From: UBA6770 sp965661115
GTDB taxonomy: Bacteria > Bacteroidota > Bacteroidia > Flavobacteriales_G > Salibacteraceae
Reading direction: 5' to 3'
Assembly: GCA_965661115.1 (NCBI GenBank)
Contig: CBFICO010000023.1
Location: 1 to 24,650 of the forward strand
Length of the DNA: 24,650 bases
Part shown: positions 15,184 through 24,440 of the stretch, piece by piece
Position numbering within the stretch: the first letter of the stretch is position 1
How the letters are laid out: every line of letters starts with the position of its first letter
Position numbers and translations under genes: made by a program
Notes under the pieces: model-generated
What the model saw: the letters and a program-made list of their open reading frames with translations, nothing else
Told to the model about the DNA's origin: nothing
Database searches by the model: none

Positions 15184-18100
15184 TTAATCTAAAATTACGC
15201 TATCTGAAGTAGCAGTTTCGCGCAGCTTATTGTACTCTTCTTTCGATCCTACAATGTAATCATCGTATTCTCTGAGTCCAGTACCAGCAGGTATTTTGTG
15301 TCCTACAATAACGTTCTCTTTCAAGCCCATTAAGTAATCACGTTTACCTCTAACTGCCGCTTCGTTCAACACCTTAGTAGTTTCTTGGAAAGAAGCCGCT
15401 GAAATGAAGCTATCAGTCTGTAACGAAGCTCTAGTAATACCCTGTAGAATTGTTTTACCAATTGCAGGTTTTGCTTCTCTACCTTGCATAGCAGTTTGCT
15501 CTTTTCGCTCCAGCATAGTGTTTTCATCGTTGAAGTTTACTTTAGAGATAATCTGACCTGCACTGTATTTCTCAGAACTTCCAGCGTCTTCTACTAAGAT
15601 TTTACCGATAATCTGATCGTTCTCTTCAATGAAATCCGTTTTGTTAACCAATTGTTTTTCTAAGAACTTAGTATCACCAGAATTCATGATTTCTACCTTA
15701 CGCATCATTTGACGAACGATAACCTCAAAGTGCTTATCGTTAATCTTAACACCTTGCAGACGGTAAACTTCCTGAACTTCATTTACTATGTACTCTTGAA
15801 CGGCAGTAGGGCCTTTGATATTTAAAATATCATTTGGAGTAATAGCACCATCACTTAATGGAGTACCAGCCTTAACAAAATCATTTTCTTGAACCAAGAT
15901 ATGCTTAGAAAGAGATACTAGGTATTTCTTAATCATACCGTTTCTAGCCTCAACAATAACTTCTCGGTTACCTCTTTTGATTTTACCAAATGATACGATT
16001 CCATCAATTTCAGAAACCACAGCAGGGTTAGAAGGGTTACGTGCTTCAAATAGCTCAGTAACTCGTGGCAGACCCCCAGTAATATCACCAGTTTTACCAG
16101 ATTGACGAGGAATTTTAACCAAGATAGTACCAGCAGTTACTTTATCTCCTTCATTGATAATAATGTGTGCTCCAACTGGAATGTTATACGATCTAAGCGT
16201 TTCACCTTTCTTATCCTTAACATGGATAGTTGGGTTCTTCTTCTTATCTCTATTTTCTATGATTACTTTTTCGGTAAAACCTGTTTGTTCATCAGATTCT
16301 TCCTTATATGTAACACCTTTTTCAATGTTTTCAAATTCAATTTGACCTTCAAACTCAGTAAGGATTACGGCATTGTATGGATCCCATTTACAAATCTCAT
16401 CACCTTTTTTAACCTTATCACCGCTTTTCTTAAAGATTTCAGAACCGTAAGGAATGATACCTGTCATAAGAACGTTTCCTTTACTGTCAACAATTCTCAT
16501 TTCAGCAGAACGGCCAATTACCCATTCTATTTCATTTCCATTATCGTCTTTCTTTACAACAGTTCTTAATTCATCAACCTCAAGCTTACCAGCCGATTTT
16601 GCAATGATTTTAGATTCCGCAGCAATGTTAGACGCAGTACCCCCAACGTGGAACGTACGAAGTGTAAGCTGTGTACCTGGTTCCCCAATTGACTGTGCAG
16701 CAATAACCCCAACCGATTCACCTTTCTGAACATCATGACCAGTTGAAAGTGATTTTCCGTAACATTTAGAACAAGCACCACGTCTAGTTTCACAAGTAAG
16801 AACTGAACGAATTTCAACTTCTTCAATTCCTGCTTCTTCTATTTGTTTTGCCAATTCTTCGGTTATTACACCACCAGCTTCAACAATAATATCGTCGCTT
16901 TCTGGAGCGTAAACATCTACAAGAGCTGTTCTACCTTCAATTCTGTCTGAAAGGGGCTCAACGATTTCATCATTATTTTTAAGTGCTGTAGCAGTTAAAC
17001 CTCTAAGTGTACCACAATCTTCTTCGGTGATAACAACATCCTGAGATACATCAACCAAACGACGAGTTAAGTAACCCGCATCTGCTGTTTTAAGTGCAGT
17101 ATCTGCAAGACCTTTACGCGCACCGTGAGTAGAAATAAAGTACTCAAGGATAGAAAGACCTTCCTTAAAGTTTGAAAGAATTGGGTTTTCAATAATATCC
17201 TGTCCACCTGAATTACCAGATTTTTTAGGCTTAGCCATCAATCCTCTCATTCCGCTCAACTGACGAATCTGTTCTTTAGAACCCCTTGCACCAGAGTCAA
17301 ACATCATATACACCGAGTTAAAACCTTGATTATCGTTTTTCAATCGAGTCATCAAAGCATTTGTCAACTTAGAATTTGTATGTGTCCAGATGTCAATTAT
17401 CTGATTGTAACGTTCGTTGTTGGTGATAAGTCCCATGTTGTAGTTAGACAACACACCTTCAACTTCTTCGTTAGCAACATTTAGTAATACTTCTTTTTCT
17501 GGTGGTACAACTACATCCATTAAGTTAAACGAAAGACCACCTTTAAATGCCATGTAGTATCCAAGAGATTTAATATCGTCTAGGAACTTAGCTGTTTTAG
17601 CAAAGCCCGTTACCTTAAGTACTCGACCAATAATATCTCTTAAAGATTTTTTAGTCAATAACTCATTAATGTAACCTACTTCTTCAGGCACCACTTTATT
17701 GAAAAGAATTCTACCACAAGTAGTTTCAATCATGTGTTCAACAGGCTCGCCATTTACCACATCTTTTAATCGTACTTTAATAATAGCGTGAAGATCTAAC
17801 TTGTTTTCATTGTATGCAACAGTAACTTCTTCTGGAGAGTAGAAAGACATTCCTTCTCCTTTAACAGGTACCTCTTTAGTATTCTTTCTTTCCTTAGTCA
17901 TATAGTAAAGACCAAGAACCATATCCTGAGAAGGTACTGCAATTGGAGCACCGTTAGCAGGGTTAAGAATATTATGAGAAGCTAACATTAACAACTGCGC
18001 TTCAAGCACAGCAGCGTTACCCAAAGGAAGGTGAACAGCCATCTGGTCACCATCAAAATCCGCGTTGAATGCCGTACAAACTAGAGGGTGTAATTGGATA

Positions 18101-19488
18101 GCTTTACCTTCAATTAGTTTAGGTTGAAACGCCTGGATACCTAATCTGTGCAGCGTTGGTGCACGGTTAAGTAGTACAGGGTGTCCTTTCAATACATTTT
18201 CAAGAATATCCCAAACTACAGGCTCTTTTCTATCTACTATTTTCTTGGCAGATTTTACCGTCTTTACAATTCCTCTTTCAATCATCTTACGGATAATGAA
18301 AGGCTTGTAAAGTTCAGCAGCCATTCCTTTTGGAAGACCACATTCGTGCAGTTTTAATTCTGGTCCAACAACAATTACCGAACGAGCTGAATAATCAACA
18401 CGTTTACCCAAAAGGTTTTGACGGAAACGTCCTTGCTTACCTTTAAGAGAATCAGAAAGCGACTTAAGCGCTCTGTTTGATTCCGTTTTAACCGCAGAAG
18501 ACTTTCTTGAGTTATCAAACAATGAATCAACAGCTTCTTGAAGCATACGTTTCTCATTTCTAAGAATCACTTCAGGAGCTTTAATTTCTAATAATCTTTT
18601 TAGACGATTGTTTCTAATGATAACCCGACGATATAAGTCGTTCAAATCAGAAGTTGCAAAACGACCACCATCTAGAGGCACTAATGGACGCAATTCTGGT
18701 GGAATTACTGGTACCACTTTCACAATCATCCACTCTGGTCTGTTTTCCATATGTGATTGTGCTTCTCTAAATGCCTCAACTACTTGAAGTCTTTTTAGTG
18801 CTTCGTTCTTACGTTGCTGAGAAGTTTCGGTGTTTGCTTTGTGTCTTAACTCATAAGATAACTTGTCCAAATCAGCATTCTTCAACAAATCGTAAAGTGC
18901 CTCTGCACCCATTTTTGCAATGAATTTATTTGGATCAGAATCATCTAGGTAATTATTATCACTTGGTAATTTATCAAGGATATCTAAGTACTCTTCTTCA
19001 GTTAAGAAATCTAGTACGTTTAAAGGCTCACCTTCAGCATTTGTAGCATTACCTGCTTGGATAACTACATAACGCTCGTAATAGATAATGGTATCAAGTT
19101 TTTTACTTGGTAATCCAAGTAAGTAACCAATCTTGTTTGGTAAAGATTTAAAATACCAGATATGCGCTACAGGAACAACTAATGCAATGTGTCCCATACG
19201 CTCTCTACGAACTTTTTTCTCTGTTACTTCAACCCCACAACGGTCACAAATGATTCCCTTATATCGGATTCTTTTGTATTTACCACAGTGACATTCGTAA
19301 TCTTTTACAGGTCCAAAAATTCGCTCACAAAATAATCCATCGCGCTCTGGCTTGTAGGTACGATAGTTAATCGTTTCCGGCTTAAGCACCTCACCTCTTG
19401 ATTGCTCTAAAATTAGCTCTGGAGAAGCAAGGCTAATGGTTATCTTATTGAATTCGCTATTAACTTTATTTTCTTTTCTTAAGGCCAT
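15184..19488 (-). CDS. rpoC: DNA-directed RNA polymerase subunit beta'
   Basis: The 1434-residue subunit is of normal length for Bacteroidota. The N-terminal zinc site is C66, C68, C81 and C84 (CHC...CDRC). The catalytic Mg-binding loop NADFDGD carries D477, D479 and D481. The second zinc site is C825, C899, C906 and C909, with the same 74-residue first spacing as in E. coli. The trigger loop region reads GLADTALKTADAGYLTRRLVD. It forms the active-centre clamp of RNA polymerase with RpoB, alpha and omega. The ATG at 19488 lies 35 nt after the rpoB stop, with no promoter-like box between, so rpoB and rpoC are cotranscribed. A strong terminator follows. Confidence 0.98.
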   Translation of the reverse strand: MALRKENKVNSEFNKITISLASPELILEQSRGEVLKPETINYRTYKPERDGLFCERIFGPVKDYECHCGKYKRIRYKGIICDRCGVEVTEKKVRRERMGHIALVVPVAHIWYFKSLPNKIGYLLGLPSKKLDTIIYYERYVVIQAGNATNAEGEPLNVLDFLTEEEYLDILDKLPSDNNYLDDSDPNKFIAKMGAEALYDLLKNADLDKLSYELRHKANTETSQQRKNEALKRLQVVEAFREAQSHMENRPEWMIVKVVPVIPPELRPLVPLDGGRFATSDLNDLYRRVIIRNNRLKRLLEIKAPEVILRNEKRMLQEAVDSLFDNSRKSSAVKTESNRALKSLSDSLKGKQGRFRQNLLGKRVDYSARSVIVVGPELKLHECGLPKGMAAELYKPFIIRKMIERGIVKTVKSAKKIVDRKEPVVWDILENVLKGHPVLLNRAPTLHRLGIQAFQPKLIEGKAIQLHPLVCTAFNADFDGDQMAVHLPLGNAAVLEAQLLMLASHNILNPANGAPIAVPSQDMVLGLYYMTKERKNTKEVPVKGEGMSFYSPEEVTVAYNENKLDLHAIIKVRLKDVVNGEPVEHMIETTCGRILFNKVVPEEVGYINELLTKKSLRDIIGRVLKVTGFAKTAKFLDDIKSLGYYMAFKGGLSFNLMDVVVPPEKEVLLNVANEEVEGVLSNYNMGLITNNERYNQIIDIWTHTNSKLTNALMTRLKNDNQGFNSVYMMFDSGARGSKEQIRQLSGMRGLMAKPKKSGNSGGQDIIENPILSNFKEGLSILEYFISTHGARKGLADTALKTADAGYLTRRLVDVSQDVVITEEDCGTLRGLTATALKNNDEIVEPLSDRIEGRTALVDVYAPESDDIIVEAGGVITEELAKQIEEAGIEEVEIRSVLTCETRRGACSKCYGKSLSTGHDVQKGESVGVIAAQSIGEPGTQLTLRTFHVGGTASNIAAESKIIAKSAGKLEVDELRTVVKKDDNGNEIEWVIGRSAEMRIVDSKGNVLMTGIIPYGSEIFKKSGDKVKKGDEICKWDPYNAVILTEFEGQIEFENIEKGVTYKEESDEQTGFTEKVIIENRDKKKNPTIHVKDKKGETLRSYNIPVGAHIIINEGDKVTAGTILVKIPRQSGKTGDITGGLPRVTELFEARNPSNPAVVSEIDGIVSFGKIKRGNREVIVEARNGMIKKYLVSLSKHILVQENDFVKAGTPLSDGAITPNDILNIKGPTAVQEYIVNEVQEVYRLQGVKINDKHFEVIVRQMMRKVEIMNSGDTKFLEKQLVNKTDFIEENDQIIGKILVEDAGSSEKYSAGQIISKVNFNDENTMLERKEQTAMQGREAKPAIGKTILQGITRASLQTDSFISAASFQETTKVLNEAAVRGKRDYLMGLKENVIVGHKIPAGTGLREYDDYIVGSKEEYNKLRETATSDSVILD

Positions 19489-19523
19489 CTTATTCTCTAG
19501 TTATAAACTGGATAATTCTTTAA

Positions 19524-22500
19524 TTAATCTAAGGTGATATTTAAACACAATCCTCTCATTTCGTGTAATAACACATTAAATGATTCCGGAATACCTGGTG
19601 TAGGCATGTTTTCACCTTTCACAATTTTCTCATAAGTTTTAGCCCTTCCGATAACATCATCAGACTTAACTGTAAGAATTTCCTGTAGAATATTTGCTGC
19701 ACCAAATGCTTCAAGTGCCCAAACTTCCATTTCACCAAAACGCTGACCACCAAACTGAGCTTTACCGCCCAATGGCTGCTGCGTGATTAATGAGTATGGT
19801 CCTATTGAACGTGCGTGCATCTTATCATCAACTAAGTGATGTAGTTTCAGCATGTAGATAACTCCAACTGTTGCCGGCTGATCGAACTTTTCTCCAGTTC
19901 CACCATCATACAACTGCGTTCTTCCCATTTCTGGAATTCCCGCTTTAGCAGAGTATTCGTTTATTTGATCAAGTGTTGCACCGTCGAAAATTGGGGTAGC
20001 AAATTTCACTCCCAATCTTAAACCAGCCCAACCCAATACTGTTTCGTATATCTGACCTAGGTTCATACGTGAAGGTACACCAAGTGGATTAAGAACGATA
20101 TCAACTGGAGTTCCGTCTTCCATGAAAGGCATATCTTCTTGACGAACGATTTTAGCAACAATACCTTTGTTACCGTGACGTCCTGCCATTTTATCACCTA
20201 CTTTAAGTTTTCTTTTCTTAGCTAAGAAAACTTTAGCCAACTGTACAATGCCTGGAGGTAATTCATCACCTATAGAAATCTTGAACTTCTCACGTTTCAT
20301 TACACCTACAAACTCGCTTGCTTTAACGTGGTAGTTGTGTAATAATCTCTTAATTAAGTCATTCTTTGACTCATCAGTAGTCCAACCAGAAGCACTTACA
20401 TCGCTATAGTCAACCGTGTTCAACAACTTAAGCGTAAACTTAGTTCCTTTTGGAATAATTTCTTCCTTGTAGTTGTTAAGTACACCTTGAGAAGTTTTTC
20501 CACTCACAATACTGAAAAGCTTTTCAACCAATGTTGACTTTAGAGCAGCCATCTCGACGTTGTACTTACCTTCAACAGCTTCTAACTGAGTTTTTTCTTC
20601 AGCTTTCGCTTTTCTATCTTTAATCTTACGAGAGAAAAGTTTTTTGTCAACTACAACACCCTGAACTGAAGGAGATACTTTAAGAGAAGCATCTTTAACA
20701 TCACCAGCTTTATCACCGAAAATTGCTCTTAACAGCTTTTCTTCTGGAGTAGGATCTGTTTCACCTTTTGGGGTGATTTTTCCGATAAGAATATCGCCCT
20801 CTTTTACGTGAGTACCAACTCTTACTAATCCGTTCTCATCAAGATTTCTGGTAGCTTCTTCGCTTACATTTGGAATATCAGCAGTAAGTTCTTCAAGACC
20901 TAACTTGGTGTCTCTTACTTCCAAAGAATATTCTTCAACGTGAACTGAAGTATAGATATCGTCTTTTACAACGTTTTCTGAAATTACGATTGCATCCTCA
21001 AAGTTGTAACCTTTCCAAGGCATGAAAGCTACCATTAGGTTTCTACCCAATGCTAACTCACCATCTTGAGTTGCATAACCTTCAACTAGAACCTGACCTT
21101 TTCTAACGCGCTCGCCTGGTCTAACGATAGGCTTGTGGTTAATGCTAGTTGTTTGGTTTGTTTTAGCAAATTTGATTAAGTCGTACGATTCAACTCCGTC
21201 AGTGAAAGATACTAACTCATCCTCTTCAGTTCTATCGTATTTAATGGTAATTTTTCTACCATCAACGTACTGAACCGTTCCATCTCCTTCTGCAGCAATT
21301 AATACTCTAGAATCTTCTGCAACTGGTTGCTCAAGACCTGTACCTACAATTGGAGATTCAGCTCTTAATAAAGGAACTGCTTGACGCTGCATGTTAGATC
21401 CCATCAATGCACGGTTTGCATCATCATGCTCCAAGAAAGGAATCAATGAAGCTGCAATAGAAGCAATCTGGTTTGGAGCAACATCCATTAAAGAAACGTT
21501 TTCTGGCTCCACTACAGGGAAATCTCCTTCGTAACGCGCTTTAACTTTATCTGTTTCAAACTCACCTTTATCTGTAATAACAGCATTTGCTTGAGCAATG
21601 GTGTGACCATTTTCTTCCTCAGCAGCTAAGTAAGTTACGTCTTTATTCAAATCAACTTTACCGTCTGTAACTGTGCGGTATGGTGTTTCAATGAAACCAA
21701 GTTTATTCACTTTTGCATAAACACACATAGAAGAAATAAGTCCAATGTTTGGACCTTCAGGTGTTTCGATAGTACACAATCTTCCGTAATGTGTATAGTG
21801 CACATCACGAACCTCGAAACCTGCACGCTCTCTTGAAAGACCGCCTGGCCCAAGAGCAGACATTCTTCTTTTGTGGGTTACTTCAGATAGTGGATTCGTT
21901 TGATCCATAAACTGAGAAAGCTGGTTTGTACCAAAAAACGAGTTAATTACTGAAGAAAGTGTTTTAGCGTTAATCAAATCAATTGGAGTAAACACTTCGT
22001 TATCACGTACATTCATACGCTCACGAATCGTTCTAGCCATACGAGCTAAACCAACACCAAATTGATTGTATAACTGCTCACCTACAGTTCTTACTCTTCT
22101 GTTCGATAAGTGATCAATATCATCAACGTCTGTTTTAGCGTTGATTAATTTGATTAAGTACTTGATGATCTCAATGATATCTTGCTTGGACAAAATTTTG
22201 GTGTCCATATCGATATCAAGTCCAAGTTTTTTATTGATTCTGTAACGACCAACTTCTCCTAAATCATAACGCTTATCTGAGAAGAACAACTTGTCGATAA
22301 TTCCACGAGCAGTTTCTTCATCTGGTGGCTCAGCGTTTCTTAACACACGGTAAACGTGCTCAACCGCTTCAATTTCAGAGTTTGAAGGGTCTTTTTGAAG
22401 TGTATTATAAATAATGGTGTAATCTGCAGCGTTTGTATCCTCTTTGTGCAACAGGATAGTCTTAGAACCAGAGTCCATAATGATATCCACGTGCTCATCT

Positions 22501-23336
22501 TCAAGGATAGTTTCACGATCAACAATTACTTCATTTCTTTCGATAGATACTACTTCACCTGTATCTTCATCTACAAAATCCTCGAACCAAGTTTTAAGCA
22601 CACGAGCAGCAAGCTTGCGACCTCTAACTTTTTTAAGTTGAGTTTTGTTTACTTTGATTTCATCAGCAAGATCGAAAATTTCAAGAATGTCTTTATCACT
22701 CTCGTATCCGATTGCTCTTAATAAGGTAGTAACAGGTAACTTTTTCTTTCTGTCAATGTAAGCGTACATTACAGAATTAATGTCCGTTGCAAATTCTATC
22801 CAAGAACCTTTAAATGGAATTACTCGAGCAGAGTATAGCTTGGTTCCGTTTGCATGGAAGCTGTGACCAAAGAATACTCCAGGTGAACGGTGTAATTGCG
22901 ATACAACAACACGCTCAGCGCCATTAATAATGAATGCTCCTTTTGGCGTCATGTAAGGAATCGTTCCTAAATACACATCCTGCACGATTGTTTCGAAATC
23001 TTCGTGCTCTGGATCTGTACAATAAAGTTTCAGCTTTGCTTTAAGCGGAACGCTGTAAGTAAGACCTCTTTCTATAGTTTCTTGAATTGAGTAACGAGGA
23101 GGATCGATGAAGTAATCTAAAAACTCTAATACGAAATTGTTTCTTGCATCCGTAATAGGGAAGTTTTCACTAAATACTTTAAAGAGACCTTCCTGCTCTC
23201 TATTTTCAGGGGTCGTTTCAAGTTGAAAATAGTCTTGAAATGACTTAATCTGAATGTCCAGAAAATCTGGGTATTTTAATCGGTTTTTGGTGGTTCCGAA
23301 ATTAATCCTCTTACTATTTGTTTCCTGCTGAATCAT
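19524..23336 (-). CDS. rpoB: DNA-directed RNA polymerase subunit beta
   Basis: The preferred start is ATG at 23336, giving 1270 residues (MIQQETNSKRINFG); a TTG at 23351 would add five residues and is less likely. The N-terminal RINFGTTKNRLKYPDFLDIQIKSF is typical for the phylum. The rifampicin-pocket segment QLSQFMDQTNPLSEVTHKRR keeps D478, H488 and S493, equivalent to E. coli D516, H526 and S531, so no classical resistance change is present. The active-site stretches GYNFEDAIVISE and KVGDKMAGRHGNKGIVAKI are intact. The gene follows rplL after about 115 nt containing a strong hairpin, and is followed by rpoC. Confidence 0.98.
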   Translation of the reverse strand: MIQQETNSKRINFGTTKNRLKYPDFLDIQIKSFQDYFQLETTPENREQEGLFKVFSENFPITDARNNFVLEFLDYFIDPPRYSIQETIERGLTYSVPLKAKLKLYCTDPEHEDFETIVQDVYLGTIPYMTPKGAFIINGAERVVVSQLHRSPGVFFGHSFHANGTKLYSARVIPFKGSWIEFATDINSVMYAYIDRKKKLPVTTLLRAIGYESDKDILEIFDLADEIKVNKTQLKKVRGRKLAARVLKTWFEDFVDEDTGEVVSIERNEVIVDRETILEDEHVDIIMDSGSKTILLHKEDTNAADYTIIYNTLQKDPSNSEIEAVEHVYRVLRNAEPPDEETARGIIDKLFFSDKRYDLGEVGRYRINKKLGLDIDMDTKILSKQDIIEIIKYLIKLINAKTDVDDIDHLSNRRVRTVGEQLYNQFGVGLARMARTIRERMNVRDNEVFTPIDLINAKTLSSVINSFFGTNQLSQFMDQTNPLSEVTHKRRMSALGPGGLSRERAGFEVRDVHYTHYGRLCTIETPEGPNIGLISSMCVYAKVNKLGFIETPYRTVTDGKVDLNKDVTYLAAEEENGHTIAQANAVITDKGEFETDKVKARYEGDFPVVEPENVSLMDVAPNQIASIAASLIPFLEHDDANRALMGSNMQRQAVPLLRAESPIVGTGLEQPVAEDSRVLIAAEGDGTVQYVDGRKITIKYDRTEEDELVSFTDGVESYDLIKFAKTNQTTSINHKPIVRPGERVRKGQVLVEGYATQDGELALGRNLMVAFMPWKGYNFEDAIVISENVVKDDIYTSVHVEEYSLEVRDTKLGLEELTADIPNVSEEATRNLDENGLVRVGTHVKEGDILIGKITPKGETDPTPEEKLLRAIFGDKAGDVKDASLKVSPSVQGVVVDKKLFSRKIKDRKAKAEEKTQLEAVEGKYNVEMAALKSTLVEKLFSIVSGKTSQGVLNNYKEEIIPKGTKFTLKLLNTVDYSDVSASGWTTDESKNDLIKRLLHNYHVKASEFVGVMKREKFKISIGDELPPGIVQLAKVFLAKKRKLKVGDKMAGRHGNKGIVAKIVRQEDMPFMEDGTPVDIVLNPLGVPSRMNLGQIYETVLGWAGLRLGVKFATPIFDGATLDQINEYSAKAGIPEMGRTQLYDGGTGEKFDQPATVGVIYMLKLHHLVDDKMHARSIGPYSLITQQPLGGKAQFGGQRFGEMEVWALEAFGAANILQEILTVKSDDVIGRAKTYEKIVKGENMPTPGIPESFNVLLHEMRGLCLNITLD

Positions 23337-23389
23337 GGAACTTAAAGGCAATTAGTTAGACAAAAAAATAAGTTACTACTATAAACACC

Positions 23390-23429
23390 AAAGGGTTTAG
23401 ATCCGCACAAATGCGGAGTCTAAACCTTT
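23390..23429 (-). terminator. Terminator or attenuator hairpin between rplL and rpoB
   Basis: On the minus strand AAAGG/CCTTT, TTTAGA/TCTAAA and CCGCA/TGCGG stack into a long stem with one bulge, a small internal loop and a TTTG tetraloop. It lies 22 bp after the rplL stop. The sequence after it is T-rich but interrupted; a seven-T run comes only about 20 nt later. It could reduce rpoBC transcription relative to the ribosomal genes, or be an RNA-processing site. Confidence 0.6.
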
Positions 23430-23451
23430 AGTAAAAATTATTGAGGGAATA

Positions 23452-23832
23452 TTAGTTGAGCTCAACCTCAGCTCCAACTTCTTCCAATTGAGCTTTAAGC
23501 GCTTCAGCTTCGTCTTTTGGAACACCTTCTTTAATAGTTTCAGGAGCACCATCTACGATAGCCTTAGCTTCTTTTAGCCCTTGTCCAGTAAGTTCTTTTA
23601 CTAACTTAACTACTTTAAGTTTGTTTGCACCACCAGCTTTAAGGATTACGTTGAACTCGGTTTTCTCTTCTGCACCACCAGCGTCTCCGCCACCAGCAGC
23701 AGGTCCAGCAACTGCAACTGCAGCAGCAGCAGGCTCAATACCGTATTCTTCTTTTAAGATTTCTGCAAGTTCGCTAACTTCTTTAACAGTAAGGTTAACA
23801 AGTTGCTCAGCAAAAGCTTTTAAATCAGCCAT
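23452..23832 (-). CDS. rplL: 50S ribosomal protein L7/L12
   Basis: The 126-residue acidic protein shows the N-terminal dimerisation domain (LKAFAEQLVNLTVKEVSELAEILKEEYG), an alanine/glycine-rich hinge (AAAAVAVAGPAAGGGDAGGA, about residues 35-54) and the C-terminal factor-binding domain (EFNVILKAGGANKLKVVKLVKELTG, LKEAKAIVDGAP). It forms the ribosomal stalk that recruits translation GTPases. It follows rplJ after 44 nt of AT-rich DNA and precedes rpoB. Confidence 0.98.
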   Translation of the reverse strand: MADLKAFAEQLVNLTVKEVSELAEILKEEYGIEPAAAAVAVAGPAAGGGDAGGAEEKTEFNVILKAGGANKLKVVKLVKELTGQGLKEAKAIVDGAPETIKEGVPKDEAEALKAQLEEVGAEVELN

Positions 23833-23876
23833 TTTATTGAATTTTAATTGTGTACTTAATAAATTATTTAATCTAA

Positions 23877-24401
23877 TTATTCAGATCGCTCTGAAAGAGT
23901 TTTAACGATTCCAGAAAGTGTGCTTCCACTTGAACTAAGTGCAGACACAACGTTTTTAGCAGGAGATTGTAACAACATAATAACATCAGCAATAAGTTCG
24001 TTTTTAGACTTAAGATTTGCTAATGCATCTAGTTGATTGTCACCAACGTAAACGGTTTCTTCAACCCAAGCTCCTTTTAAAACAGGCTTGTCTTCTTTCT
24101 TTCTGAATTCCTTAATAAGTTTAGCTGGAACATTTCCCATTTCTGCGGTTAATACTGAAGTATTTCCTTTCATTACTTCAAATAACCCAGAGTAGTCACG
24201 TCCATCTACGTTTTCCATTGCTTTTTTAAGAAGTGTATTTTTTACCACTTGAAGTTTAACTTCTTTATTGGCACAAAGTCTTCTCAATTTAGAGGTGGAA
24301 TCAGCGTTCATACCCGCTATATCAGCTAAGTATACAACACCTGCGCTTGCTAATCTTTCTGAGAGATCCTCAATGATTTGTGATTTTTCTTCTCTTGTCA
24401 T
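23877..24401 (-). CDS. rplJ: 50S ribosomal protein L10
   Basis: The 174-residue protein is the stalk base that holds L7/L12 dimers. Family features are the N-terminal MTREEKSQIIEDLSERLASA, VVYLADIAGMNADSTSKLRRLC, VVKNTLLKKAM and a C-terminal helix for L7/L12 binding (NVVSALSSSGSTLSGIVKTLSERSE). The ATG lies only 30 nt after the rplA stop and is preceded by an A/T-rich stretch without a Shine-Dalgarno sequence. That short gap leaves no room for a long L10-binding leader of the kind known in enterobacteria. Confidence 0.97.
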   Translation of the reverse strand: MTREEKSQIIEDLSERLASAGVVYLADIAGMNADSTSKLRRLCANKEVKLQVVKNTLLKKAMENVDGRDYSGLFEVMKGNTSVLTAEMGNVPAKLIKEFRKKEDKPVLKGAWVEETVYVGDNQLDALANLKSKNELIADVIMLLQSPAKNVVSALSSSGSTLSGIVKTLSERSE

Positions 24402-24426
24402 AGTATTTTTTTAAAGAGATTCACTC

Positions 24427-24440
24427 TCCGCTTAAGCGGA
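24427..24440. repeat. 14-bp perfect palindrome across the rplA stop codon
   Basis: TCCGCTTAAGCGGA is its own reverse complement and contains the rplA TAA stop. It is the only structured element in the rplA-rplJ junction. It lacks a loop and a U-tract, so it is not a terminator; a regulatory role is speculative. Confidence 0.5.

Noticed and set aside
16102..16569. 155-codon open frame on the plus strand inside rpoC
   Set aside because: It is antisense to a conserved part of rpoC, rich in Phe/Ser/Asn as expected for the complement of AT-rich coding sequence, and has no promoter box or recognisable domain.
21840..21930. Possible rifampicin-resistance changes in rpoB
   Set aside because: The residues equivalent to E. 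coli D516, H526 and S531 are unchanged.
23337..23351. TTG at 23351 as the rpoB start
   Set aside because: An in-frame ATG five codons later gives the expected family N-terminus without a rare start codon.
23621..23905. 94-codon plus-strand frame opposite rplL
   Set aside because: Its Ala/Pro/Ser-rich composition is the complement of the rplL alanine-glycine hinge; it is a shadow frame.
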